From positions 1 through 7,317 of the forward strand of contig CALFMQ010000344.1 in the NCBI GenBank assembly GCA_937879825.1: a stretch of 7,317 nucleotides of DNA, in the 5' to 3' direction. The notes beneath the pieces are model-generated. The model ran no database searches. It saw nothing but the letters and a program-made list of their open reading frames with translations, and had not been told where the DNA came from. Both the position numbers and the translations under genes were made by a program. Source of the stretch: an uncultured Phycisphaerales bacterium. GTDB taxonomy: Bacteria > Planctomycetota > Phycisphaerae > Phycisphaerales > UBA1924. Of the stretch, positions 1-5,853 are shown piece after piece. The first letter of the stretch is position 1. Each line of letters opens with the position of its first letter.

Positions 1-913
1 GCGTAACGGTGGTCACGGGCTCGCCGGTCTCGGGGTCCGTCGTGGTGGAGGTCAGCTCCCCGAGCGAGACATTGACGACGGTCCCTGCGCGATCCGTGAT
101 GGTGAGCGAGGTCGTCGCATCGCGGATCAGGACGCCACGCCCGTCATTGAGCAGCGCGAGGGGTGTCGCGCCGGTGACGTTGCGGATCTGCGAGCCCGAG
201 AGCGTGGAGCCGGCCGTGGTGCCGGCGATGCCGAGCGAGTCGGCGGTGGTGTACCCGAAGGCATTGGCGACGGTGAGCGAGCCGCCGCCGCCCGAGAGGT
301 CTTCGATCGAGAATGCGTCGCCTTCGACCCTGGCGCGGACGTTGACGCCGCTGGCCTGGTTGATGGCGCTGATGACATCATTGACAGAGACCGCGGTGGA
401 AAGATCGACGGTGGCGCTGGCGCCTGACTTGTCTGTGATGACGATCTTGCCGCGGGAGACGCCCGAGCCGCCGTTGAGCGAGGAGAGGAGCGTGTCGGTG
501 GCGAGCGCGCCGCCGCCCTGCTCAAAGGAGATGGAGGTCAGGCCGACGCCCGAGGTGTCGCGGTCGGTGAAGCCGCGCGAGAGCTGCTGCTGGGTGGACA
601 CGAGGCGGTTGACGATGAACTCGTAGGTGCCGGGGGTGGCGCTGGTGCCGGCCGTCGCGACCAGCGCATCGGGGTTAGACGAAGCGGCGGAGGCGCTCTT
701 GAAGGTTTTGGCGGTGGAGAACTTCTCGCCGGCCGTCTTGAGCGCGAGCAGGGCGGAGTTCACATCGAGGAACGCCGCGGACTGCTGCTGGAGCTGGGCG
801 ATGCGGCGCTGGGCCAGGATTTTGGGGCGCGCATCGATCGCGAGCAGCTGGGAGATCAGTGACTGCGTGTCGATTCCGGAAAAGATCCCGACGCCGGCTG
901 TGATACCGCCCAT
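1..913 (-). CDS. fliD: Flagellar hook-associated protein 2 (filament cap FliD), 5' part; C-terminus beyond window
   Basis: FliD caps the growing flagellar filament outside the cell and helps exported flagellin fold into place. Only the N-terminal 304 codons are visible; the reading frame is open to the window edge, so the C-terminal coiled part is missing. Residues 5-30 read AGVGIFSGIDTQSLISQLLA and on, the FliD N-terminal signature (G-[IL]-x-S-G-[IL]-D-x-x-S-L-[IV]-x-x-L). Residues 35-75 form a Gln/Ala-rich helix typical of the D0/D1 stalk. Residues about 155-213 (GKIVITDKSG, SVNDVISAINQASGVNVRAR, FSIEDLSGGGG) match the repeated 'flagellin hook IN' motif, and a second copy may begin near residue 258. 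The ATG at 913 has a strong Shine-Dalgarno GGAGGAG (complement of 921-927) 7 nt upstream. The gene is probably transcribed with the small ORF upstream from the sigma-28-like promoter at 1316-1342. Family assignment is firm; nothing can be said about the C-terminus. Confidence 0.93.
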   Translation of the reverse strand, partial: MGGITAGVGIFSGIDTQSLISQLLAIDARPKILAQRRIAQLQQQSAAFLDVNSALLALKTAGEKFSTAKTFKSASAASSNPDALVATAGTSATPGTYEFIVNRLVSTQQQLSRGFTDRDTSGVGLTSISFEQGGGALATDTLLSSLNGGSGVSRGKIVITDKSGASATVDLSTAVSVNDVISAINQASGVNVRARVEGDAFSIEDLSGGGGSLTVANAFGYTTADSLGIAGTTAGSTLSGSQIRNVTGATPLALLNDGRGVLIRDATTSLTITDRAGTVVNVSLGELTSTTTDPETGEPVTTVT

Positions 914-980
914 CCTTGCGCTCCTCCGGGCCTTCCTGTTGGCCCGATTGGGCTGGACTACGCACGCCCCGTGCCAGCGG

Positions 981-1256
981 TCACGCCGCGGGCTTGAGCG
1001 CGAGTCTCCAGTCCGTCTGGCGCTGGGGGCGGTCGAGGCCTCTCGCGCGGAGCGAGAGGACATCCTGTGCCCACGGCGCCAGCATCCTCTGGAACATCAA
1101 CCGGGACTCCGCCCCTTGCGGGATCTGCCGCACCCACTTGCCGGCGACGAGCGCGGCACGAGCGGGCGAATGCGGCGATCCGCTATGGAGTGAATCGGCG
1201 TTGACGGGATGGGTGCTGCAGCATGAGGCGTCGATCATGGGATTGCTCGTCGTCAT
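981..1256 (-). CDS. Small unidentified protein (91 aa) upstream of fliD
   Basis: I do not recognise a family. The 91-residue product has a Cys/His/Ser-rich first 30 residues (SCC at about 11-13) and a basic, Arg/Leu/Gln-rich second half with the segment SRLMFQRMLAPWAQDV, probably an amphipathic helix. There is no signal peptide or membrane helix. In its favour, codon third positions are mostly G/C as in neighbouring genes, it is co-oriented with fliD with a gap of about 67 nt, and a sigma-28-like promoter lies about 60 nt upstream. Against it, neither the ATG at 1256 nor the in-frame ATG at 1238 has a convincing Shine-Dalgarno, so the start is uncertain. If real, position suggests a late flagellar accessory or export-chaperone-sized protein, but no sequence similarity backs this. 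The alternative is an untranslated leader. Confidence 0.45.
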   Translation of the reverse strand: MTTSNPMIDASCCSTHPVNADSLHSGSPHSPARAALVAGKWVRQIPQGAESRLMFQRMLAPWAQDVLSLRARGLDRPQRQTDWRLALKPAA

Positions 1257-1315
1257 GACCCGCGAGCAACTTCAGTTCCATCCCCCCCAGACGGCACAAA
1301 CGGAACAGATTCCCG

Positions 1316-1342
1316 TTGTCGGCGACTCGGGAGCGCAGTTTG
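1316..1342 (-). promoter_or_regulatory. Candidate sigma-28 (FliA) flagellar promoter
   Basis: Read on the minus strand, the sequence is CAAA, 15 nt, then GCCGACAA. The sigma-28 consensus is TAAA, 15 nt, GCCGATAA, so 10 of 12 core positions match with exact spacing. It lies about 60 nt upstream of the 91-aa ORF and points at fliD, a class usually controlled by sigma-28. The site is seen in the sequence; its use is inferred. Confidence 0.55.
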
Positions 1343-1359
1343 TGCGCGGGGGGGCGCAT

Positions 1360-1394
1360 GACAAAGGCCGCGACCTCGTGGTGAGATCGCGGCC
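1360..1394 (-). terminator. Rho-independent terminator of the histone-like gene
   Basis: Bases 1366-1377 and 1383-1394 form a 12-bp GC-rich stem around a 5-nt loop. In minus-strand RNA all 12 positions pair, one as G-U; read on the plus strand that position is an A-C mismatch, so the hairpin is oriented for minus-strand transcripts. A short TTTGTC run follows. It ends the histone-like transcript about 60 nt after its stop codon and insulates the flagellar promoter just downstream. Confidence 0.7.
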
Positions 1395-1454
1395 CCTGTG
1401 CGTGTCATTCACGCCCTACGCGTCCGTGCGCCGGGGCGTGATGGCTCTTGCGGA

Positions 1455-2072
1455 TCAGGCGGCGCGGCGGACGCGACGGCTCGACGAGGACGACGAGCGG
1501 CGGGCCTTGGTGCCGACCAGGCGCAGGCCGGTCGAACGCTTGCTCGACGACTTGCGGGTGGTGTTCTTGCGGGCGGTCGTCTTGCGACCGGTGGAGCGCT
1601 TCGCGGTCGAGCGCTTGGTGCTCGGCTTGCGGGCCGTGCTCTTGCGGGTGGTGCGCTTGGCGGTCGAGCGCTTCGGAGCGGAACGCTTGACGGTCTTGCG
1701 GGCGCCGGTCTTGCGGGCAGTCGTCTTGCGAGCGTTGGACTTCTTGGCGGCCGTGCGCTTGGCGGCGGGCTTGCGGGCCGTTGTCTTGCGCGCGGTGCTC
1801 TTGCGGGTCGCCTTCTTGACCGTGGTGCGCTTGGAAGCGGGCTTGCGGGCGGTGCTCTTCTTCGCGGTCGAGCGCTTTGCCGTCGACTTGCGAGCGCCCG
1901 TCTTGGTGCCGGTGCTCTTGCGAGCCGTCTTGCGGGCGGGGCTCTTGCGAGCGGTGTTCTTCTTGGCGGTGGTCTTGCGGCCCGTCGTGCGCTTCTTGCT
2001 GGTGCGCTTGGCGGCGGGGGTACGCTTGGTGCGCTTCGAGGTGGAAGAAGCGCGTCGTTTGGTCGTGGCCAT
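1455..2072 (-). CDS. Histone H1-like, Lys/Arg-rich low-complexity DNA-binding protein (205 aa)
   Basis: This is a very basic protein made of imperfect short repeats built on (S/T)-(T/A)-(A/K)-(K/R)-(K/R), for example KSTARKTTARKPAAKRTAAK. I see no Asp, Glu, aromatic, His or Cys residue; the protein is almost entirely K, R, T, A and S with some P, G, V and N. This composition matches bacterial histone H1-like tails (Chlamydia Hc2, AlgP-type and related nucleoid proteins), which bind DNA through charge without a folded domain. The last 30 residues differ: STGLRLVGTKARR, a run of six serines, then RRVRRAA. The ATG at 2072 was chosen because AGGAG (complement of 2082-2086) lies 9 nt upstream and the protein then begins MATTKRR, a natural start. 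An in-frame ATG at 2090 and an extension to 2162 lack this support. The likely role is nucleoid compaction or modulation of transcription. The long ORFs on the opposite strand here are by-products of the repeat composition. Confidence 0.88.
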   Translation of the reverse strand: MATTKRRASSTSKRTKRTPAAKRTSKKRTTGRKTTAKKNTARKSPARKTARKSTGTKTGARKSTAKRSTAKKSTARKPASKRTTVKKATRKSTARKTTARKPAAKRTAAKKSNARKTTARKTGARKTVKRSAPKRSTAKRTTRKSTARKPSTKRSTAKRSTGRKTTARKNTTRKSSSKRSTGLRLVGTKARRSSSSSSRRVRRAA

Positions 2073-2081
2073 TGTTCCTGA

Positions 2082-2086
2082 CTCCT
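2082..2086 (-). promoter_or_regulatory. Shine-Dalgarno setting the histone-like gene start
   Basis: The complement reads AGGAG, 9 nt before the ATG at 2072. It lies inside the extension that the upstream ATG at 2090 would add, so it favours the shorter 205-aa product. Confidence 0.65.
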
Positions 2087-2345
2087 GCATGATTGGCGGC
2101 CGCCGGGTCCTGTTGCCGCACCCTGCGGCGAGGCCCGAGACCGCCGCCCCGGATGGGGGCATTGGTTCGTACGTCGTGCGGCCCGCACAGATGCAGACCG
2201 CCTTGTTCCGCAGGCGTTATCGTCTGTTGAACGCCGGGGGATGAATGTGCATGAGCGCAAACATCGACATTCTTTGACTTTTTGTGATTTCGCGCTGAAC
2301 TTGCGCGTGCCCGCGGTGCCGACGAATGACCATCGGGGCGCGGTC

Positions 2346-2351
2346 TATACT
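2346..2351 (+). promoter_or_regulatory. Candidate -10 element for DAHP synthase
   Basis: TATACT matches five of six bases of the bacterial -10 consensus TATAAT and lies 53 nt upstream of the DAHP synthase ATG, giving a leader of about 45 nt. No good -35 hexamer sits at the usual spacing. A weak related motif (TACACT) precedes nuoH in this window. Confidence 0.35.
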
Positions 2352-2404
2352 CCCCGCCGATTGTTGGCTGGAATCATGCTTGGCGCGCTCCGATTCGGTT
2401 TCTT

Positions 2405-3778
2405 ATGACGCACTCGACCCCGACAGACTGGTCGCCCGACTCGTGGAAGCGGCGGCTTCACGCGCAGCAGGTGCTGTATGCGGACCGAGAAGCGGTGGAC
2501 CGCGCGGTGGCGAAACTGCGCGGATTCCCGCCGCTCGTCACATCATTCGAGGTCGAGCGGCTCCGGTCGCTGATCGCCCACGCGCAGGATGGCAAGCGGT
2601 TTCTGCTTCAGGGCGGGGACTGCGCCGAGACGCTCGCCGACTGCACGCCCGAGGTGGTGACGAACAAGCTAAAGATTCTGCTGCAGATGTCGCTCGTCCT
2701 TGTTCATGGCCTGAAGAAGCCGGTGATCCGCGTGGGGCGGTTCGCGGGGCAGTACGCCAAGCCGAGGTCGTCGCATACCGAGACGCGCGGCGGCGTGACG
2801 CTGCCGTCATATTTCGGGGACCTGGTCAACGGCGCGGAGTTCACGCCCGAGGCGCGGACGCCCGACCCCCACTTGATGGTGCGCGGGTACCAGCACGCGG
2901 CGGTGACGCTCAACTTCATCCGCTCCCTGATCGACTCGGGCTTCGCCGACCTGCACCACCCGGAGTACTGGGATCTGCGGTTCCTGGACCACGCGTCGCT
3001 CCCGGAGTCGCTGCGCGCCGAGTACACGCGGATGAGCCGCCAGCTGGCCGATGCGCTCGAGTTCATGGAGGCGCTGGGCGACAAGACGGTGGACGACCTG
3101 ACTCGGGTGGAGTTCTTCACCTCGCACGAGGGGCTGAACCTGCTCTATGAGTCGGCGCAGACGCGAACGGTGCCGAGGCGTGCGGGGTACTACAACCTGA
3201 CGACGCACCTGCCGTGGATCGGCGAGCGGACCCGGGCGCTGGACGGCGCGCATATCGAGTACTTCCGAGGGATTCAGAACCCGGTGGGCGTGAAAGTCGG
3301 GCCCAAGACGACGCGCGAGGAACTGCTCGCGCTCATCGGAACGCTCAACCCGGACAACACCCCGGGGCGGGTCGTGCTGATTCATCGGATGGGCGTGAAG
3401 GCGGTCCGCGAGAAGCTGCCCGCGCTGCTGGGCGCGGCGACAGATGCGGGCAAGAGGGTTCTCTGGGTGTGCGACCCGATGCACGCCAACACGATTTCGA
3501 CCTCGACCGGCGTCAAGACGCGTTCGTTCGACGACATTCTCGAAGAACTGACCGCGGCGTTCGACATCCACCAGCGCGAGGGCACGCACATGGGCGGCGT
3601 GCACTTCGAACTGACGGGCGACGATGTGACCGAGTGCATCGGCGGGGCCTCGGGCGTCACCGAGAGCGACCTCTCGACGAACTACGCCTCGCCGTGCGAC
3701 CCGCGGCTGAACTATCACCAGGCGCTGGAGATGGCGTTCGTGATCGCACGGCGGGCCGGGCGGGGCGCATCGGCGTAA
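2405..3778 (+). CDS. 3-deoxy-7-phosphoheptulonate (DAHP) synthase, class II (457 aa)
   Basis: This cytoplasmic enzyme condenses phosphoenolpyruvate with erythrose 4-phosphate to DAHP, the committed step of the shikimate and aromatic amino acid pathway. The sequence is a full-length type II (plant/Mycobacterium AroG-like) enzyme, near the 462 aa of the M. tuberculosis protein. Visible motifs are LLQGGDCAE (67-75), IRVGRFAGQYAKPRSS (108-123), VGVKVGPKTTREEL (294-307), VLWVCDPMHANT (352-363), HFELTGDDVTECIGG (400-414) and NYASPCDPRLNY (426-437). The metal ligands known in the M. tuberculosis enzyme (Cys87, His369, Glu411, Asp441) correspond to Cys73, His360, Glu402 and Asp432; the last three keep identical spacing. 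The N-terminus is about 14 residues shorter, which may affect inter-subunit or allosteric contacts. The ATG at 2405 gives the family-like start THSTPTDWSPDSWKRR; no clear Shine-Dalgarno precedes it. No other aromatic pathway gene is adjacent. Confidence 0.96.
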   Translation: MTHSTPTDWSPDSWKRRLHAQQVLYADREAVDRAVAKLRGFPPLVTSFEVERLRSLIAHAQDGKRFLLQGGDCAETLADCTPEVVTNKLKILLQMSLVLVHGLKKPVIRVGRFAGQYAKPRSSHTETRGGVTLPSYFGDLVNGAEFTPEARTPDPHLMVRGYQHAAVTLNFIRSLIDSGFADLHHPEYWDLRFLDHASLPESLRAEYTRMSRQLADALEFMEALGDKTVDDLTRVEFFTSHEGLNLLYESAQTRTVPRRAGYYNLTTHLPWIGERTRALDGAHIEYFRGIQNPVGVKVGPKTTREELLALIGTLNPDNTPGRVVLIHRMGVKAVREKLPALLGAATDAGKRVLWVCDPMHANTISTSTGVKTRSFDDILEELTAAFDIHQREGTHMGGVHFELTGDDVTECIGGASGVTESDLSTNYASPCDPRLNYHQALEMAFVIARRAGRGASA

Positions 3779-3896
3779 ATGATGACGCGCGATTCATGAG
3801 AGATTGAACGGACGCGAACGATGATCGCACACGGACTCCGTACCTTCCGCGGGCCTTCGGCGCGTGGTGCGTCGGGGAACGGATCAGACTCTCATT

Positions 3897-3902
3897 GAGG
3901 AG
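3897..3902 (+). promoter_or_regulatory. Shine-Dalgarno setting the start of the dockerin-like gene
   Basis: GAGGAG lies 6 nt before the ATG at 3909. It fixes that start over an upstream in-frame GTG at 3864, which would bury the signal peptide behind 15 extra residues. Confidence 0.75.
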
Positions 3903-3908
3903 TTACAC

Positions 3909-4709
3909 ATGCGCACCGCCCTTGCTGCGACGGTCGTTCTGGCCGCCGGCTCTGCTGCCTCCGCGACCGCGACGATGGATGTACTGTCGGCCGACCGCGA
4001 GCTGTTCGTCATCGCCTGCGGCTTCGACTACGAGTTCAACAACTGCGACGGGGACATCCAGTCCTCGCAGGCGACCTCGGGCTTCTATGACAATCAGATC
4101 ATCGCCGATCTGAACGATTACTACGGCAATGACATCTCCGACGCCGACGGCATGATCTATTCCAACATCACCGACAAGCGGATCGAACTGGAGTACTTCG
4201 GCAACGCGAGTGTCACCGACACCGGCATATTCTCGGCCGACGCTTCGGTCAACGGCGACACATTGGTGCAGTTCGAGGTGCTCGACGATGTGCGTGTGGT
4301 GTTCGAGGGGTACGCCGAGGGGTACATCCAGTCGTACTTCACCGCGGGCGCGAGTCTGCGCGAGGTCGGCGGCACGACGATCGCATCGTTCGCGGTGCAA
4401 GGCGAGGGGAATAGCGACACGCACTATGTCGGGTGGCTCTACGCGGGCACCTACGAGTTGAACGCTGACTTCGTCGCCAGCGCGGCGGCATTCATGCCCA
4501 GCGCCGGCGAGCTCTCACTCTCGTTCCGCGTGTACCACAAGACCGACTTCAACACCGACGGCACCGTGAACAACGCCGACCGTGGCGCGTTCCTCGCGGC
4601 GTACAACATCGGTTCTTCCGATGCGGACTACAACGGCGACGGGGTGGTGAACCTCACGGACCGGCGGTCGTTCCTTTCCGATTGGCGCGCCGCCAAAGAC
4701 ACCAAGTAA
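3909..4709 (+). CDS. Secreted protein with C-terminal dockerin type I-like EF-hand repeats (266 aa)
   Basis: The product starts MRTALAATVVLAAGSAASAT, a classic short signal peptide with likely cleavage near residues 19-22, so it is exported. Residues about 25-208 are an acidic, Gly/Thr/Tyr-rich, probably beta-sandwich region with only two cysteines (37 and 46); I do not recognise a family for it. Residues 213-256 hold two dockerin/EF-hand-like calcium loops 27 residues apart: DFNTDGTVNNAD (213-224) followed by RGAFL, and DYNGDGVVNLTD (240-251) followed by RRSFL. Both have Asp/Asn at loop positions 1, 3, 5, 9 and 12, as in dockerin type I. In cellulosome bacteria such domains bind cohesins; in planctomycetes many secreted proteins end this way and the partner is often unknown. 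The function of the main domain is open: surface display or matrix attachment is possible. It appears monocistronic, with hairpins following the stop. Confidence 0.88.
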   Translation: MRTALAATVVLAAGSAASATATMDVLSADRELFVIACGFDYEFNNCDGDIQSSQATSGFYDNQIIADLNDYYGNDISDADGMIYSNITDKRIELEYFGNASVTDTGIFSADASVNGDTLVQFEVLDDVRVVFEGYAEGYIQSYFTAGASLREVGGTTIASFAVQGEGNSDTHYVGWLYAGTYELNADFVASAAAFMPSAGELSLSFRVYHKTDFNTDGTVNNADRGAFLAAYNIGSSDADYNGDGVVNLTDRRSFLSDWRAAKDTK

Positions 4710-4724
4710 GCAACAGCGTTTCTC

Positions 4725-4761
4725 CGAGTCATCCTCCTCTATCCCCCCCCGGAATGACTCG
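4725..4761. repeat. Inverted repeat hairpin downstream of the dockerin-like gene
   Basis: CGAGTCAT (4725-4732) and ATGACTCG (4754-4761) form a perfect 8-bp stem around a 21-nt pyrimidine-rich loop. No T-run follows on either strand at a useful distance. It lies between the stop codon and the terminator hairpin and may protect the 3' end of the mRNA or assist termination. Confidence 0.5.
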
Positions 4762-4766
4762 ATTAA

Positions 4767-4797
4767 AGCCCGGTCTCACGGCCGGGCTCTTTCGTTT
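4767..4797 (+). terminator. Terminator between convergent genes
   Basis: Bases 4767-4788 form a 9-bp stem (AGCCCGGTC with GGCCGGGCT, including one G-U) capped by a TCAC tetraloop, followed by CTTTCGTTT. On the minus strand the same stem is followed by TTTAATC, so it may serve both convergent genes. The minus-strand gene's stop codon (4776-4778) lies inside the stem. Confidence 0.72.
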
Positions 4798-5498
4798 ATC
4801 GCTTGACGCGATGGATTGCGGCGTCCGCACTCCGGGCAGATGTCGGTCGTGAGTCCCGCGAGGTCGTATTTGCACGCGGGGCATCGGATGTACCTGCCCG
4901 TCTCGGGGTCAACGTTGGAGTCGGAACGATTCAATGACTCGGCGACGCCCGATGAGACGACCCATCCGATGGTGTAGAGGATGCTGAGCGCGAGTGTGAT
5001 CGTGACCAACGCTGCGCCGGCGGTGTCGAGGTCGAGGCGGGTTGTGACTCCCGGGCCTTTGAGGAACTGGGTCGATGTGCGTTGATCGAAGCCGACTCTC
5101 GTGAGATGCGCCGAGTATTGCGCGTAGATCGTGTCGAGTTCCGGTTGTGTGAAGGTTGATGGGTCGGCGACCCCGGTCGGCGATGAGATCGTGAGTGTGC
5201 GGTTGAGGGCCTTCTGGATGCCGAACCATTTCGGTTGCCATCCGGTCCAGCCGCGGGCCTGGAAGAAGGGCGTATCGATCGGCAGGCCGACCTCGGTGGG
5301 GTCGTTGAGCCAGTCGCCTTCGGTCTGGAGGAAGTTGAGGCCTTGGTCGTTCCTTGTGAAATACATCAGGTCGCGGCGGAAGATCTGGCACCCGTGGCGG
5401 TAGGCCGACACCGGCACCAGGCAGAGGAACGGCGAGAGGACCAGCACGCCGACGCAGAGGCGTCCGAGGTGGGTGGTGATCATCGACCGGGCTGTCAT
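4776..5498 (-). CDS. Two-helix membrane protein with C-terminal zinc ribbon (240 aa), unknown function
   Basis: I do not recognise a named family. From the ATG at 5498 the product has a hydrophobic helix at about 11-33 (LGRLCVGVLVLSPFLCLVPV), an extracytoplasmic-type domain at 34-158 rich in Trp, Thr and Gln, a second helix at about 160-183 (AALVTITLALSILYTIGWVV), and a cytoplasmic tail. The tail ends in a four-cysteine zinc ribbon: RCPACKYDLAGL at 205-216 and CPECGRR at 221-227, with ligands Cys206, Cys209, Cys221 and Cys224. This CPxCxYDL...CPECG tail is, to my knowledge, common on small membrane proteins of Phycisphaerae. Start choice is uncertain: TTG at 5519 and ATG at 5483 are also in frame and none has a good Shine-Dalgarno. 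It lies downstream of a 40-aa CxxC microprotein on the same strand but behind a strong terminator. Expression may depend on readthrough or on a promoter I cannot see in the 44-nt gap. Confidence 0.75.
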   Translation of the reverse strand: MTARSMITTHLGRLCVGVLVLSPFLCLVPVSAYRHGCQIFRRDLMYFTRNDQGLNFLQTEGDWLNDPTEVGLPIDTPFFQARGWTGWQPKWFGIQKALNRTLTISSPTGVADPSTFTQPELDTIYAQYSAHLTRVGFDQRTSTQFLKGPGVTTRLDLDTAGAALVTITLALSILYTIGWVVSSGVAESLNRSDSNVDPETGRYIRCPACKYDLAGLTTDICPECGRRNPSRQAINERARP

Positions 5499-5541
5499 GC
5501 ACACCGATACGGGCCGCAAGACGCACCGGTCGATGGTGTCT

Positions 5542-5599
5542 CAAAAAGAAGCCCCCCGCTCCGGAGGACATGCCCGAGTGGGCGTGCGGGAACGGGGGG
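5542..5599 (-). terminator. Strong rho-independent terminator after the 40-aa gene
   Basis: In minus-strand RNA, bases 5599-5589 pair with 5562-5552 to give an 11-bp stem (CCCCCCG with CGGGGGG, extended through one G-U, one A-U and two G-C pairs), with a small GCCC/GGGC hairpin in the loop. TTCTTTTTG follows. It lies 34 nt after the 40-aa gene stop and before the membrane protein gene. Confidence 0.8.
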
Positions 5600-5633
5600 T
5601 GCGTTCGAGACTGGTATGTGGGTGGAACCCGGC

Positions 5634-5756
5634 TCAGATCGAGAGCATGGCGATGATGAACGCCCCGACGCCGAGGCCGACCAAGGCCCAACGAGCGGAT
5701 GTCCTGGCGGTGGGGAAGTTCCAGCACGACGGGCAGGGCTGATTGAAGGTTGTCAT
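5634..5756 (-). CDS. 40-aa CxxC single-helix membrane microprotein
   Basis: This short ORF starts at the ATG at 5756 with an excellent Shine-Dalgarno, AAGGAGG, 7 nt upstream, and ends with TGA at 5634-5636. The product begins MTTFNQPCPSCWNFPT, with a Cys8-x-x-Cys11 pair, has a short basic linker (ARTSAR at 17-22), and ends in one hydrophobic helix (WALVGLGVGAFIIAMLSI at 23-40). The likely topology is a small anchored peptide with the CPSC pair near one membrane face. It may bind a metal, act in redox chemistry, or work as a knuckle matching the zinc ribbon of the neighbouring membrane protein. The gene has a near-consensus promoter upstream and a strong terminator downstream, so it forms a complete compact transcription unit. 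It is divergent from an XRE-cupin regulator that may control it. Family unknown; I am confident it is translated. Confidence 0.8.
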   Translation of the reverse strand: MTTFNQPCPSCWNFPTARTSARWALVGLGVGAFIIAMLSI

Positions 5757-5763
5757 GGCGATG

Positions 5764-5770
5764 CCTCCTT
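5764..5770 (-). promoter_or_regulatory. Ribosome binding site of the 40-aa gene
   Basis: The complement reads AAGGAGG, a full anti-16S match, 7 nt before the ATG at 5756. It is among the best ribosome sites in the window and is the main evidence that the short ORF is real. Confidence 0.85.
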
Positions 5771-5799
5771 GAAGTTGTCTGTTTCCAAGACGACGACCA

Positions 5800-5836
5800 T
5801 ATTCACGATGGTGAATACACTATACGATTGTGAATA
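5800..5836. promoter_or_regulatory. Operator-like repeats in the divergent spacer
   Basis: A perfect inverted repeat TATTCAC-GATG-GTGAATA lies at 5800-5817 (7-bp arms, with ATTCAC/GTGAAT inside). A second GTGAATA half-site lies at 5830-5836. Read on the minus strand, TATTCACAATCGT and TATTCACCATCGT are direct copies (12 of 13 identical) 19 nt apart, about two helical turns. One copy lies in the spacer of the minus-strand promoter and the other near its expected start point. This is what a repressor site would look like; the adjacent XRE-cupin regulator is the obvious candidate. Confidence 0.6.
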
Positions 5837-5846
5837 TTGAAGTCAA
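5819..5846 (-). promoter_or_regulatory. Near-consensus sigma-70 promoter of the 40-aa gene
   Basis: Read on the minus strand, TTGACT (5846-5841), 16 nt, TATAGT (5824-5819): five of six matches at both -35 and -10. Transcription would start near 5812, inside the perfect inverted repeat, about 55 nt before the ATG. This is the strongest promoter match in the window. Confidence 0.7.
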
Positions 5847-5853
5847 GACATCG

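Larger units (their letters stand above)
2073..2404. other. Divergent intergenic region between the histone-like gene and DAHP synthase
   Basis: These 332 bases carry no convincing gene. They hold the promoters of both flanking genes. An AT-rich patch at about 2259-2290 stands out in the GC-rich background and is the likeliest regulatory core. A perfect 6-1-6 inverted repeat, GTGCGG-C-CCGCAC, lies at 2176-2188 and could be a dimeric protein site, but it also fits chance in GC-rich DNA. A candidate -10 element for the plus-strand gene is listed separately. No riboswitch or tRNA fold was recognised. Confidence 0.6.

Noticed and set aside
9..1193. Plus-strand open frames opposite fliD (9-626 and 627-1193)
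   Set aside because: The minus-strand frame has clear FliD signatures, a strong Shine-Dalgarno and G/C-ending codons; the plus-strand products are Pro/Ser/Ala-rich shadows.
1500..2040. The repeated CTTGCGGGC-type units considered as a CRISPR or tandem repeat array
   Set aside because: Spacing is irregular and the units stay in one reading frame coding basic residues, so they are coding repeats of the histone-like protein.
916..2244. A 442-codon plus-strand open frame and other long frames (1398-2081 plus, 1405-2121 and 1409-2260 minus) over the histone-like gene
   Set aside because: They have Leu/Arg/Val or Gly/Ala/Leu low-complexity products that simply mirror the repeated codons of the histone-like gene in other frames, and they run through its terminator and the flagellar promoter.
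2216..2245. TTCATC-N18-GATAAC on the minus strand as a promoter for the histone-like gene
   Set aside because: Both boxes are weak matches and the spacing is long; not better than chance in a 332-base region.
2274..2302. TTGACT at 2274-2279 as the -35 box of a DAHP synthase promoter
   Set aside because: The hexamer at the expected -10 position, around 2297, has no resemblance to TATAAT.
2807..3718. A 303-codon minus-strand open frame inside the DAHP synthase gene
   Set aside because: It is an Arg/Val/His-rich antisense shadow of a gene whose plus-strand product is a clear full-length enzyme.
4909..5727. A 272-codon minus-strand frame overlapping both the 40-aa gene and the membrane gene
   Set aside because: Its product is Pro/Arg/His-rich with no recognisable domain, and it runs through a strong terminator; the two other frames give sensible membrane proteins.
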